In this document: one piece after another, positions 12,036 through 24,068 of the stretch
Layout of the letters: each line of letters begins with the position of its first letter
How positions within the stretch are numbered: the stretch's first letter is position 1
Origin: Atherix ibis
Lineage: Eukaryota > Arthropoda > Insecta > Diptera > Athericidae
Assembly: GCA_958298945.1 (NCBI GenBank)
Contig: OY282609.1
Coordinates: 61,290,220-61,354,219, forward strand
Direction: 5' to 3'
DNA: 64,000 nt
Made by a program: the position numbers and the translations under genes
Notes under the pieces: generated by a model
Seen by the model: only the letters and a program-made list of their open reading frames with translations
The model's database searches: none
Told to the model about the DNA's origin: nothing

Positions 12036-13989
12036 CAACAACAACAAAAAAAACACACACACACAATAAGGATAAGATGAGGAAACATACAAATAAGTAT
12101 CAACATTCATAAATAAATATACAGAAATATATAAGGTTATATTTAGAGAAAGAGAGAGAAAGAAAAACAATGCCAAAAAAAAAAAAGACTAAGGGAAAAA
12201 ATGGACACTTTTCACTCAAAATATCCCATTGAAAGTTGAACAGGAGAGAGAAATAAGCTTGCTAGAAAGTTAATTTTAGCTTTCTTTAAGTTGCCATTTC
12301 AGTTTTTCATTATTTTTTTCTCTTCCTTTTTGCCGCAAAATATTTTTTTTTTAGAGTCCGTAAAGATTTGTCCTTTTTAGTTCTGTCTTCGGCTTACTGA
12401 TTTTGTTTTGTTTCTACTTTTTGTTTCAGATGTTTTTTTTTCAGCCTTTATCTAATCTAACTATACTTTAGGAAAATTTTCTTTCTTTTCCTTTGTTTCA
12501 ACTTTTGTTGAGCATGGAATGAAATAAATGACCCAAAAAATTTCCCAACGGTGCTGTTGTCCGTTTCAATGCTTTTTCAAATTTAGTTTTAGCGTATCAA
12601 CAAAAGGACGATATGTACTTTTTTTTTTTAGAGGTATTTATGTTCATTTGAATAGACCATATTAATACTAAAAATAAGTTGGATACAGAAAAGTAACACT
12701 ACACCAAGTACTGTCATATTAAGTTGAGCACTTTAAATGGTACTTGCAATTGTGATACTCGTGTATGACTATAATAGATATTTAGATAGACTGATGCTGT
12801 TTGTTTTTCTAGTGCTATTTGTGAACACTCCAAACTGAGTTTGACCAAAAGTAGATCCTAACAAGTTCTCTCGGCTTGAGGGTTAAGCTATATGCATCTG
12901 AGATGGGTTAATTTATTTAGGATGTGGTCAATATAGAAATCTATATGTGTAGTACTAACTTGAGCTACAGAATCTGGTTGAAACCATCTTAATTGAATGT
13001 CAACATATGCAAATAGTTTTCAATTTCTACTTAAATGCTACGCACCTTAGCATAAATGAGATGCAGTCTTATGTTATCTATGAGTGTTGTCTACGCCCAA
13101 ACTGATTCTGTTCGCCCTGCATATGGCATCTGACACCTGATTTGTGTCTTTTTGGATGGACACACTCTGACAAATTTGTCATGAGATACATACATTTACC
13201 TAAAAGAGCCATTTATAAACAATCTATCGTAGTATAATCAGAAATGTGGAAAATTGAATGAAATTTGAGAAAAATATTAAATAAGCAATTATAAAGGATA
13301 TATACACATATAACTTTATATATATATTGGTAGGAGATTACGACCATTCTAAGCGTTTGATAAGAAAACTAATTTATTTTTATGCTAATTTCAAGATTTA
13401 CATATACAATTTGAATGAAATCATACAATAACCCTTGTTACTTATAGCCGATATATTATAAAGTCGATTTTGCTTGCTTGTAAGTACTTTTTATTTTTAC
13501 ATATTCTTATAGCAAATTCAAGACAAATTGCGCGTATTGTTTAAGAATAATTTCATTTCAAATAAAAAGTATAGTGTATTTGAAAAAAAAATGACTGCTT
13601 CTATTTATAAAAAAATATATATGAGAATAAACACATAATTAAAAAGATAAACAAACTTTTATTTCATATCAATTTAGTTTGTCATCACGTCTAATATAGA
13701 TTTTTTGAAATTAGATATTGTTTTTGTGGTATTTATACATTATAAAATATTACTTTACCAAGATGAATTTGAGTGTTGAGGAGATGAATTTGATATTCAT
13801 TTTATATTATTGTTTTTCTAAATTAAAAAAAGTCCTTTTTTTAATACTTGTTTTTAATGTTTTCATGAGTGATGATTTGCATAAAACTATACAAAGTGGG
13901 AAAAAGTATCCTCTCATTAGGAAGATAAAATCAATGTTTTATAAACTTCATATTATCAAAACAAAAACTAAAGACCAAATACACTTTGA

Positions 13990-14048
13990 CTGATTGGATC
14001 ATAAACTTTCTTTAAAAACAAATTAAAGAAAGTTTATGATCCAATCAG
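13990..14048. repeat. perfect 26-bp inverted repeat, 7-nt loop
   Basis: Arms 13990-14015 and 14023-14048 are exact reverse complements (start CTGATTGGATCATAAAC, end GTTTATGATCCAATCAG); the loop is AAACAAA. It lies outside any recognised element, about 160 bases before copy A4. Confidence 0.95.
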
Positions 14049-14208
14049 ATGGTCGCTCTGTATTATTGTAGAATAGATTCACTAGCAAAATAGTTCATTT
14101 TTCGTCTTTAGTAAATGTGAATTTTTTTTGTTGATTCGATTGAATTAAATTTAAAAATATTTTGGTTACAAAAGATATGGTGTCTTATAATCAACAACTT
14201 TGCTTTTA

Positions 14209-15453
14209 TCAGGTGTATAAGCTTAAATTCGCTGTTTAATCATACTTTTTTTTATGAGTTTGACATCTGCCAACATTAATTAGTGCACATTGTCAGCAAT
14301 TTTGTACAACAACATACGTGTACATTTTTCCTTTGGTAATCATGTCTAGTTTTGTGCCAGAAAAAGAGCATATGCGGGAAGCTTTGCTTTTCTGCTTCAA
14401 TTGGAAGAAATCGGCTGCCGAATAGCATCGAATGCTTATGGAGACCTATGGTGACATTGCTTTATCGGAAACAACGTGCTGAGATTGGTTTCGTCGGTTC
14501 AAAGACGGCAATTTTGACTTGTGGGACAAGAAACGTGAAAATCAGCCTAGGAAGGTTGAGGACCATCAATTGCAGGCACTTTGAACGAAGATGATACCGA
14601 ATCGCAAAAAAATGCTCGCGGAGCAATTGGGTGTTACTCAACCAGCCATTTTCATGCGTCTGCGTGCCATGGGGGGAGATTGAAAAGATCGGAAAATGGG
14701 TGCCGCATGAATTGAATGATAGACAGATGGAGCGACGCCAAAACACATGCGAAACCTTGCTCGCCAGACAAAAAAGAAAGTCGTTCCTGCATCGGATTGT
14801 GACAGGCGATGAAAAGTGGATATATTTTGAGAATCCTAAACACAAGAAATCGTGGGTTAATCCCGGCCAACTATCAACATCTTCCCCAACACCAAATCGC
14901 TTCGGACGGAAGACGATACTGTGCGTTTGGTGGGATCAGCAGGGCATCGTCTACTATGAGATGTTGAAACCTAGTGAAACTGTTAATGCCCACTGCAACC
15001 ACCAACAACTGATCAAATTGCACCGTGCTCTGCGTTAAAAATAGACGGACTATCAACAAGGACGTGACAAGCTGATTTCCTCCACGACAACGCACCATCG
15101 CACACGTCAAGAATGCTCCGAAACTACTTGGAGACACTCAACTGGAAGGTGCTACCCCACCCCGCTTATTCACCAATAAGTGGCCCCTTCCGACTACCAT
15201 CTGTTTTCGTCGATAAACCACGCGCTCGCTGAGCAGCACTTCGATTCTTACGAAGACGTCCGAAAATGGCTTGATGAGTTGTTTGCCTGGAAATAGAAGG
15301 AATTTTTTTGGCGTGGTATCCACAAATTGCCCGAGAGATGGGAAAAATGTATAGCTAGCGAGGGCATGTACTTTGAATAAATTTTGTTTGGTTTCTATGA
15401 AAAAAACATGTTTTTTTGACTAAAAAATAGCGGATATAAGCTTTTACATCTGG
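14209..15453 (+). mobile_element. mariner family A copy A4
   Basis: Near full length (about 1.25 kb). The 5' terminal repeat starts at 14209 (TCAGGTGTATAAGC) after TA at 14207-14208. The 3' repeat ends near 15453 (an extra T precedes the flanking TA at 15455-15456). The leader contains the conserved GAGTTTGACATCTG block and ATG at 14342. The coding part has stops and frameshifts. Confidence 0.93.
14342..15380 (+). pseudogene. mariner A4 transposase, frameshifted
   Basis: The frame opens normally (MSSFVPEKEHMREALLFCFN). A TAG replaces the Ser in AAESHR near 14423, a TGA follows in the TCRDWF block near 14480, and a one-base loss near 14580 shifts the frame. The middle is open at 14631-15038 with IEKIGKWVPHELND and VTGDEKWIYF (first Asp) up to LHRALR, then a stop. 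HDNAPSH and PSDYHLF are recognisable further on in other frames. Confidence 0.88.
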
Positions 15454-15455
15454 TT

Positions 15456-17997
15456 AATCAAATGAAATTATTGGTAACATGTAATTGTCATTAATTTAGA
15501 CTCTTGGGAGAAAGTCGAGAAAGCTTTGACAGAAAGAATTTTTTCATCGCTTATGAGAAGATAGAACAATCCAAATCTAGGAAACTATTACTATTTTCCT
15601 TTTATTAAAAAAATTACCTATCAAAAGCTATTGTTTCGGGGTTTCTCTCTAAAGGCAAATCCCACTCTCTCTTTCGTAGACAGACCTAACATGCAATTGA
15701 AATACTACTTTAGCTATGAAGAGCACAAAAAAGTATTCAGATTTAAAAGCAAATGTTTTTTTTTATCTTAATAGATTTTTCTTTAAGAAAGTAAGAGCTA
15801 CATGTATATCTCTTGAAATTTTCTTTAAAGAAAATAGTTCCATTTGTACGTATTTTATGATTGTCACTACCTGATAAATTGCAAAGGCAGATACAAGATC
15901 ACCAATTAGGAAGACAATTATCAAAGGATTCTTAGAATACTGCTCATACATAAAGAACAAGAAATAAACAATAAGAATCTAGAACAAAGTAGTCTTTTGA
16001 TTTTATTTCTGTCTTATTAGTAAACGCTTCGTGTTCCTCTTTTCTCTTATAGAAATGACATCGTAATTTCCTTTCTCTGTAGAATTATCTCAAAATGTTT
16101 CTTTAGCCTAACAAATAAATCTGCACGGATTCTATCTATACTGACTCATCATAACTTTTGTATCTGATGATAAAAGATTATAGTAGAAAAAGAATATAGA
16201 ATTCTTATCTAATCCAAAAGGGGAAAAATTATTTTTCGACATAAATATGTACATTCATACTACAATATGTGTTATTGTGGTTATACAATAGTAAAATTGT
16301 TCTTATTTTTAATTATTACTTAAATGAAAAGTAAAGCCGTTTCTATAGAAGGTAAATATATCCAACTACGCCTAATTGATAAACAGAATGGAACAGTAAT
16401 CAAGATTATTATCTTCTTTATATAAAAAGAAGAAAGTTTAATAACTATCGATTGCAGTAAAATATGAAAGTAAATATAACGTAATTTTGTATTTAACTTA
16501 CTGAAATTTCATAAAAATTTTTAAGCATTGATATGGGAACCAAAACCTTAAATTTCATACTAAATTTATCTATAAATGCTTTCTTTTGTAGATGGAGATG
16601 AACTTAATGTAATTAAATTTAATTTATAAAAAAAAAACTATAAAAAAAAGTGTTATAAAACGTTCGAATAGTTTTCTTGAGATTTTAATTTCATAAACTC
16701 ATAAGAATGAATGTAAATTATTTATACTGCATTAATGTACTTGTATAAATTACGGAAACTTTTCAATTTGTACATAATCATATAACATAGACTTGTAGAC
16801 TAAAGATATGTGCACAAATTATAGAATAGAAAATAGGCGGAAGTTCTTATAATTAAGTATGATTTAAAAAATGTAAGAAATACAAATTTACCTATAGTGA
16901 AATTTGATTATATGTATATCATACAAATAAACACACATACTCGTATTTATTTCTAGTTAAATTAATGACCAAGGATTTTAAATAAAAGAAATGAAAATGC
17001 ATCCCGGACGGAAAAACTATATTTTCAAACTATTATATTCCCATTTTTTTGTTTTGAAACTTAAGAGTCATTACAAACACTCAAAATGAAAGGACTTGTG
17101 TTCTCTAAAATTGAATAACTTGTGTTGTAAAGGATTAAAACTTCTACATTTAACTTTAGGTTTACCTTTTTTCAGCCTTTTATCCTTGAGTATAGAACAA
17201 TAAAAACAATTACATTGTTTCATTCAAGTAAGCAATGGTAGGCCGGGGTCATTAAAATTAATACCACAATTATGTTCTCAACAAAGAGAGGAGTTTAATT
17301 TTACGTATTATCCTCTCTTCTTATTTGCCTTTTTTATATATGGTATTTGATATTTTTGTTGTAAAGTTTTCTATTTACCTTTGTTCTCATAATAATTGTA
17401 AATGAAAATTAAAAAATATATACATTTTATACGTAAACATAACGTATTTATGGTAAAGTATACAATAAGAGCTCATGTAAAAAACGATCTATTCCTCATC
17501 ACTTAGATACTCGTAATTGAAGAGTAAAAAAACGTTACGAATCACACGTAAACATAGTTGTTTTATGACACATAAACTTTAATTTTTATAATTCATATGA
17601 TGGCCTTAAAGTTTTTCAAATAAACTAGTATTAAAATAATTCCCTTTTTGAATGTTATGACCTCGTTTTTGGCGTTTAAATTATTTTGGAGTATTTTCAA
17701 ATTTATAATCATTTTCGACAATGCTCAATTATATTTAATAGTATACCTCCTCTCCTACATTTCTTCAATTTCAATTGTTATAGTTCACTTATGGTTATTA
17801 TTCATTTTTAATATTTTAATAATAGGATTTTTAATTTTGACGGCAATTATTTTTTTAATATAAGATTATAATTTATAATTTAATGGAGTATGTTGCCAAC
17901 TTAAAAATAAGTGATTTAGTTTTTTCTATATTATAGCTTCAGTAATTATGAATGCATTTTGATTATATTCAAGAATTTAATTATAAATCTATAAATT
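15456..17997. other. AT-rich stretch without recognised gene
   Basis: No transposon similarity and no convincing coding frame. The open frame near 17648-17863 would encode a strongly hydrophobic 71-residue peptide, but it is what AT-rich DNA gives by chance, since Phe, Ile and Leu codons are AT-rich. Confidence 0.55.
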
Positions 17998-18147
17998 TAC
18001 CCGGACTAAAAGAAAATAATGAGGATAAATTATACGAGAAATAATTTTAGACGAAAAACGAAACTGAAAACGATCGCCTCCATAGAGCTTGTACGCTGCT
18101 TTTCTTAAACGTGCAGCACAAGTTTCAACCTGGTCCAGTAACTACGC

Positions 18148-19407
18148 AACACCAAAACCGCTGTTTGGTTATAGATGGCGTGAGTGAGCGTATTAAGCTA
18201 CCATGGGCATGCCATCCTTTTTTTATGAGTTTGACATCTGTCAACATTAATCAGTGCACATTGTTAGCAATTTCGTACAACAAAATACATTTTTCCTTTG
18301 GTAATCATGTCTAAGTAAAAGAGCAAATGCGCGAAGTTCTGCTTTTCTGCTTCAATTTAAAGAAATCGGCTGCCGAATCGCATCGAATGCTTATGGAGGC
18401 CTATGGTGACAGTGCTTTATCGTAAACGACGTGCCGAGATTGGTTTCGTCAGTTCAAAGACGGCAATTTTGACTTGTGGGACAAGAAGCGTGCAAATCGG
18501 CCTAGGAAGGTTGAGGACCATTAATTGCAGGCTCTTTTGGACGAAACCGATACCCAATTGTAAAAAATGCTCACGGAGCAATTGGGTGTCACTCAACCAG
18601 CCATTTCCATACGTCTGCGTGCCATGGGGAAGATTGAAAAGATCGGAAAATGGGTGCCGCAAGAATTCAACGATAGGCAGATGGAGCGACGCCAAAACAC
18701 ATGCGAAATCTTGCTCGCCAGACAAAAAAGAAAGTCGTTCCTGCATCGGATTGTGATAGGCGATGAAAAGTGGATATATTTCGAGATTCCTAAACGCAAG
18801 AAATCATGGGTTGATTTCAGCCAACCATCAACATCTTCCCCAAGACCAAATCGCTTCGGATGGAAGACGATACTGTGCGTTTAGTGGGATCAGCAGGGCA
18901 TCGTCTACTATGAGATGTTGAAACCTGGTGAAACTGTTAAAGCCCACCGCAACCACCAACAACTGATCAAATTGCACCGTGCTCTGCTTGAAAAAAGGAC
19001 GGATTATCAACAAAGACATGACAAGCTGATTTTCCTCCACGACAACGCACCATCGCACACGTTAAAAATGGTCCGAAACTACTTGGAGACACTCAACTGG
19101 GAGATACTACCCCACCCCGCTTATTCATCAGACCTGATCCCTTCCGACTACCACCTGTTTTCATCGATGGGCCACACGTTCGCTGAGCAGCACTTCGATT
19201 CTTACGAAGACGTCCGAAAATGGCTTGATGAGTGGTTTGCCTCGAAAGAGAAGGAATTTTTTTGGCGGGGTATCCATAAATTGCCCGAGAAATGGGAAAA
19301 ATGTATAGCAACCGAGGGCAGGATTCTTGAATAAATTTGTTTTAGCTTTCTATGAAAAAAAATTGTTTTTTTAATAAAAAACAGCGGATTTAAGCTTATA
19401 CACCTGG
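18148..19407 (+). mobile_element. mariner family A copy A5, nested in a family C relic
   Basis: The 3' end is intact, with the terminal repeat at 19380-19407 followed by TA (19408-19409). The 5' terminal repeat is lost: the copy begins abruptly at AACCGCTGTTTGG near 18148, directly after the family C leader. The leader, ATG and all coding blocks are otherwise present, and its C-terminal two thirds is among the best preserved family A sequence in the window. Confidence 0.9.
18307..19334 (+). pseudogene. mariner A5 transposase, best-preserved catalytic half
   Basis: ATG at 18307, but a small deletion in the FVPEKEH segment puts a TAA four codons in. From 18567 to the natural end at 19334 the frame is open except for one TAG (about 18883) in place of a Trp codon of LCVWWDQ. 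It has helix-turn-helix 2 (LGVTQPAIS), IEKIGKWVPQEF, IGDEKWIYF, HDNAPSH and PSDYHLF, so all three catalytic Asp are present with 34 residues between the second and third. The end is diverged (ATEGRILE). Confidence 0.9.
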
Positions 19408-19559
19408 TAGTTGTGTTTTTGTAATGTGTTATGAAAAATGGATCAGCAATATTGGGAGTAACATACACATATGCCTATTTCTAACCCTTTCTGAGACTAC
19501 CCATCATCGCTAGGACGCGTCTGATTGGAACAAGAAATAGGGTTTTTCGTATTATATCG

Positions 19560-19820
19560 TATATTACAGACACTTGGAGGTTCCGCTATGACAACACCAT
19601 CTGTCACATGGCCATCTCCATCACCGAATGTTTGTCGAAAAATAAAGATTTTCGTAGCTTTCCAACTTCTTATTCACTTGATTTTAGTCCATATAATTTT
19701 TTCCCCCAAAATCAGAAAACGCATGATATTGTCGATAGCTTCGAAAGGATTGTAACCGACGAGCTGCTGGTGGCACCTCGTAGACATATTGATAAGTTCA
19801 AACTAAAGAGCAATAATATA
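19560..19820 (+). pseudogene. family C mariner catalytic-region remnant of C4
   Basis: Reads WRFRYDNTICHM (second catalytic Asp block), then SYSLDFSPYNFFPQNQKTH, where the third catalytic Asp is Asn, then FERIVTDELL, as in other mariner C-termini. It is probably the downstream half of the family C element interrupted by A5. It lies in two overlapping frames, so at least one frameshift is present. Confidence 0.6.
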
Positions 19821-19874
19821 TTCATATGTATCGTATGTACAATAATTTTGAGCACATCATAAAAAGTGTTTGTA

Positions 19875-21243
19875 GATTTAAAGTTTATTTTTAGAATTTT
19901 TTTTAAATTTCCTAAAATTAGTATGATAGAAATGTTTGCTAAGGGTGGAATGGCTTCTGAAAATTATAATTCTGTTAGTAATGCCAACGACATATTTTAA
20001 AAGCATCTTTTATTTGATTTTATCCTTTTGAATTCATGGCTTTTCGAACTGCTTATTTGCATTTTTTACTATCTTATATATCTCACCCTGTAAATACAAT
20101 ATTTAAACAAATTTTTCCTGTTAAAATGATTCCATATCCATTTTCGCATCTATAACATTTAATATCGACTATTTTTCTGAGTACCACATATATAAACATA
20201 TAATATACTATTTATGAATTTAATATATAGTAGAAAATTGCTTTTGAAAAATACATATTGATAATATGGCTACATGATCTTACAACCTATACGTTAGGAA
20301 TTATTGAATTTAAAAAATATATTTTGTATGAGTATATAAGTTGAATTGCTTAATATATCCATTTTGATATTTGTTCAAAATATTATCATATCTAATGGAC
20401 ATCTACTCTAGATAGATTAACATACAATTCAGTTTAAGTTTGTATTTGTGAATATTCGACTGTAAAATATTTAATTTTATCAAAGTAAACTTTTACGAAT
20501 CTATGATAATTTTTTTTGTAAAATTGACATTTTAATTTACTTATACATAAGTTATAGTTGTTTATAATTGTAAATATTCTCAATTTAAAAAAATTGATAT
20601 TTACATAAACATGGTTAATATAATAAAAAAAAAAAATAACCGTAATAATGTTACTATTATTATTGAAAAAATGGTAGATGATAAAAAGTAATTTTATATT
20701 AAAATGTTATTTTATATTCAGCTGATTCGAAATTAAGTCGAAAACGATTTTATCTTTTACCATTAGAAACGATGTGTGTGTGACACAAAAGGTTAGTTAA
20801 CTACAACATATTTTCTTTATTGCTATCAGTAGAAGCTAAAAAAAAAATCAATTTTTTTCGCATATATATATTTGTACTCGATGCATAGTAAACATAAATA
20901 TTCTTTATATAGACCGCAGTCGCAATAGTCTATCTATTAGTAAAAAAAGAAAATATTGCTTTATAGTCCTTACTATATTTTTGTAAAATTGAACTTCCTT
21001 TTTTTTAACGCATATATACGCATTTACGCATATATGTTTTCTTATATTTTAATTTTTATAATGGTATTTTTCATAAAATAATTTAGTCACGTAAGGACGA
21101 TGTTGTTATTTGTATATGAAATTTTTTATCCTTAATCCGGCAACTTACATTTAAATAGGAAAATGAATAGAAAAACACTCGTATGTCATTAAAAATGATT
21201 AATAAATTCTTTTTTGAATAAAATTTTGAGAATATAACTAACA
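19875..21243. other. AT-rich stretch without recognised gene
   Basis: Very AT-rich with many short A/T runs. I see no coding frame or repeat family. Confidence 0.6.
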
Positions 21244-21245
21244 TA

Positions 21246-22091
21246 CGAGGTCTGTTCAAAAAGTATCACGAATTTTGTGTTTTTTCAAAAATTATTTATT
21301 TATTCATGAATATCTATTTTGTTCCCTTCAAAGTAATCTGCACCAGATATTATATGCTTGTGCCAACGTTTTTTCCAATCCTCGAAGCACTTCAAAAAAT
21401 CATTTTTTGTGATCTTGTTCAGCTCCTCCTTTGATGTCGTCTTTATCTCCTCAATCGTAGCGTAGCGTTGTCGTTTCATGGGGCTGTTAAATTTCGGGAA
21501 CAAGAAAAAGTCACAGGGGGCCAGATCTGAGGAATACGGTGGCTGCGACATTATTAGTGTATTGTTTTTGGCCAAAACTTCGCGCACAAGCAATGATGCG
21601 TGAGCTGGTGCAAAAGCCAATTTTTGTTCTTCCACAAATCCGGGCGTTTCTGGCAGATTGCTGCAAGCAACTTGCGCATAACTTGCAGGTAATATTCCCT
21701 ATTAACAGTTCTACCCTGTGGCAAGAACTCATGATGCACAAAGCCCCTGCAATCGAAGAAAACTGTCGTTCACACGCCTCGGTACGCTTTTCGTCGTTCA
21801 TATCTTCTCGGACCTCTGAGAACATTTTGTACCACCGATAAACGTTGCTTCGGTCCAAAGTAGCTTCACCATATGACACAGTCAACATTCGGAATGCGTC
21901 CGCGAAATTAATTTTGTTTTTCACACCATTTTTTGGAATGGGCAAAAATCGAAGACGAGCTGTCAAAAATTAACTGAACATTCAAAATGACCGAGACATG
22001 AGTACCAATATAACGCCATAAAAAAATCGAAAATCGAATATACTTAACTCGCGGAAATTCAAAATTCGCGATACTCTTTGAACAGATCTCG
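21246..22091 (-). mobile_element. mariner family B copy B2, internally deleted (846 bp)
   Basis: Bounded by good family B terminal repeats (CGAGGTCTGTTCAAAAAGTA at the left, its reverse complement at 22064-22091) and TA on both sides (21244-21245, 22092-22093). The middle of the transposase, from after the helix-turn-helix to the GVVHHEF block, is deleted. A 13-bp deletion near 21606 removes the second catalytic Asp; the same deletion is in copy B5. Confidence 0.92.
21300..21929 (-). pseudogene. mariner B2 transposase remnant
   Basis: ATG at 21927-21929 is kept, but the first residues after it (DQRICIKF) are deleted. The helix-turn-helix (ADAFRMLTVSYGEATL, VYRWYKMF) reads to about 21780 and then joins the CRG.VHHEFL block. 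The C-terminal frame 21300-21635 runs from PAHASLLVRE through PYSSDLAPCDFFLFPK to the end. HHDN is missing because of the 13-bp deletion. Confidence 0.88.
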
Positions 22092-22093
22092 TA

Positions 22094-24066
22094 CGTAGTA
22101 AATGATAGACGAATTTTTATAAAGGATATATCACGTTATTAATTGAAAGGACATTACTATCTTTTTTGTAAAATAAATTCTGTAATTGTTTTTTTTTTTT
22201 CAAAGATATTTCAAACCAAAAATAATATATTGTAACAAAATATGAATAATTGTAGAGTTACATAAATATGAATACATATGTGTAGGAGTATGTACGCATT
22301 TATATGGTATTTAAGTAAAAATTCCAAATGTTTATATTTTCCTCGATTCTACATTTTATGTGTTTGATAAAGGGAAATTATTACGGTTGTTGAGCAACAA
22401 TAACCCGCAATAGTATCTTTCCACATCATAGATTTTATAGAGAGTCGCTATCGGTTATATGACACCATTTTTCAAAAATGTTATTTTCTACATAAATATA
22501 GCTAAAAACGAAATTCTTTAGTGGTAGCCATACCAAAAACAGTTTAGATTCTAATATTAAATAAAAAAAAGAAAAGGTAATAACAAAATGGACTCCCTCT
22601 AAATTCTAAAATATTTAAGAAGAATATATGAAGAGAAGTGTGTATACTTATATATATATATTTATATGAGGTATAGAAAAATATTATGAAACAAATAAAA
22701 AAAAACATGTATAAGAAAACAAGATATATCAAAATAAAATTACATTTTGGAAACAATCTATACATATCCTATATGCATTCACGAATGACTTTCACGGTAT
22801 GTATGTACGTATGGATGTTAGATCAGTGGCACATGTCTACTTGATAGATAAGGATGTCAAAGCCACAAGTAGGTTGCCCGGTTGAAAATAAAAACGGAAT
22901 GAACAATTTTAAAAATTTTATCTATGAATTGTATCTCGAGAACAACGTACGGCAGGTATGGAGATCTATTCGTTTTTTTCTTATGGCAGCTTAAATAACA
23001 TTTTTTGTACAAATGTTTCTGAATATTGGACATACTCGTATATGGAAATGTATGCGATATCATCTATTCGCTCTTCATTCATAATAATTTTATTTGGCAC
23101 TCAAGTATTGCTAGGCACCTTCACAAGAAAATCTATATTTACATACATGTTTTTATGTATTGAACATGTATATATACGTATGTACATTCAATGGTCATAT
23201 AAATATATGTGTAGGTACCTTCCTTTAGGTTCTGCGGGTTGATTTATTATGACATCGACTAACCCATAAAAGCCTACACTATAAGCTGGACAGAGGAAAA
23301 AACAATATTCATCCTGTCCTTGTTGTGCCCTTATAACATGTGTACTAAGTACATATCTATGCAAAAATAATAGCACTGAATTTTCTCATTCGCCTTAGGC
23401 TAGACAAATAATAAACACAAAAATCTACGTGATCATATGCCTTAGTATTTGTGGGTATATATGATAATATACTGTAGTGTGCGTGTTTCAATTGTGTAGG
23501 AGTTAGAGAATATATATATATTAAACTGCTATATGATGAACAGTTTTTCTTTTTTATATAAGCCTATAAGACCGGGACGAGTAGGTGATTTTCTTCTATT
23601 TGGTCTAAAAGACGAACCTACCGCCTACTTATCAAAACTTCACATTTTGTGTCTATAGGGCTAGAAAAGATTCAATAATGAAAATAGAGAAAAAAATATT
23701 TTTATAGTTATGTTCATATACGAGAAAGTTGCACTATTTACAACATGCGATAAACAACAATATTTTTGTTATTCTGTAAAAAAAGCATAGTTTCCCCCTA
23801 TGTGTCCTCTTTCTCTTTTACTTAAACCGTATTTCATACCCTTCCATTAAACTTTCCTCCTTTTTTACTTATTAATAAGAATTCCATTTTATTTATTATC
23901 TGTGATCTAAATGATTTAATAAATAGAAAGTTTTTTGATACTTCAAAAGAGAAGTTGATACAAGGATATATCATATTTATTAAATTTGCAATTTAAATTG
24001 TTGTGGTCATTAAAAGCTGAACTACCTACACATCTACTTATATTCGTAAAGCAAAAAGTTGATAAG
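22094..24066. other. AT-rich stretch without recognised gene
   Basis: Includes a low-complexity segment with repeated GTATGTAC/TACATAC-like motifs (about 22790-23220) and one less AT-rich patch near 23220-23400. No coding frame that I can support. Confidence 0.55.
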
Positions 24067-24068
24067 TA

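Larger units (their letters stand above)
10395..14206. other. long unique AT-rich region, low in transposons
   Basis: The largest stretch without an obvious mobile element. It has A/T homopolymers (17 A at 11736-11752), a short (AC)n tract near 12052-12065 and purine-rich runs near 12140-12180. The 11.2-12.6 kb part resembles an untranslated region or intron in texture. A possible short terminal exon on the minus strand (12003-12035) and a perfect hairpin (13990-14048) are listed separately. Confidence 0.55.
18000..19870 (+). mobile_element. mariner family C relic C4, host of copy A5
   Basis: Left end at 18000 after TA (17998-17999): AGAAAATAATGAG of its terminal repeat matches the ends of C1 and C3. 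The leader at about 18100-18147 (CGTGCAGCACAAGTTTCAA) is clearly homologous to the leader of C1 read on the minus strand at 3945-4000. The relic is interrupted by family A copy A5 (about 18148-19407) and resumes downstream with a decayed catalytic region at 19560-19820. Its right end is uncertain. Most of the N-terminal coding half is missing. Confidence 0.65.
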
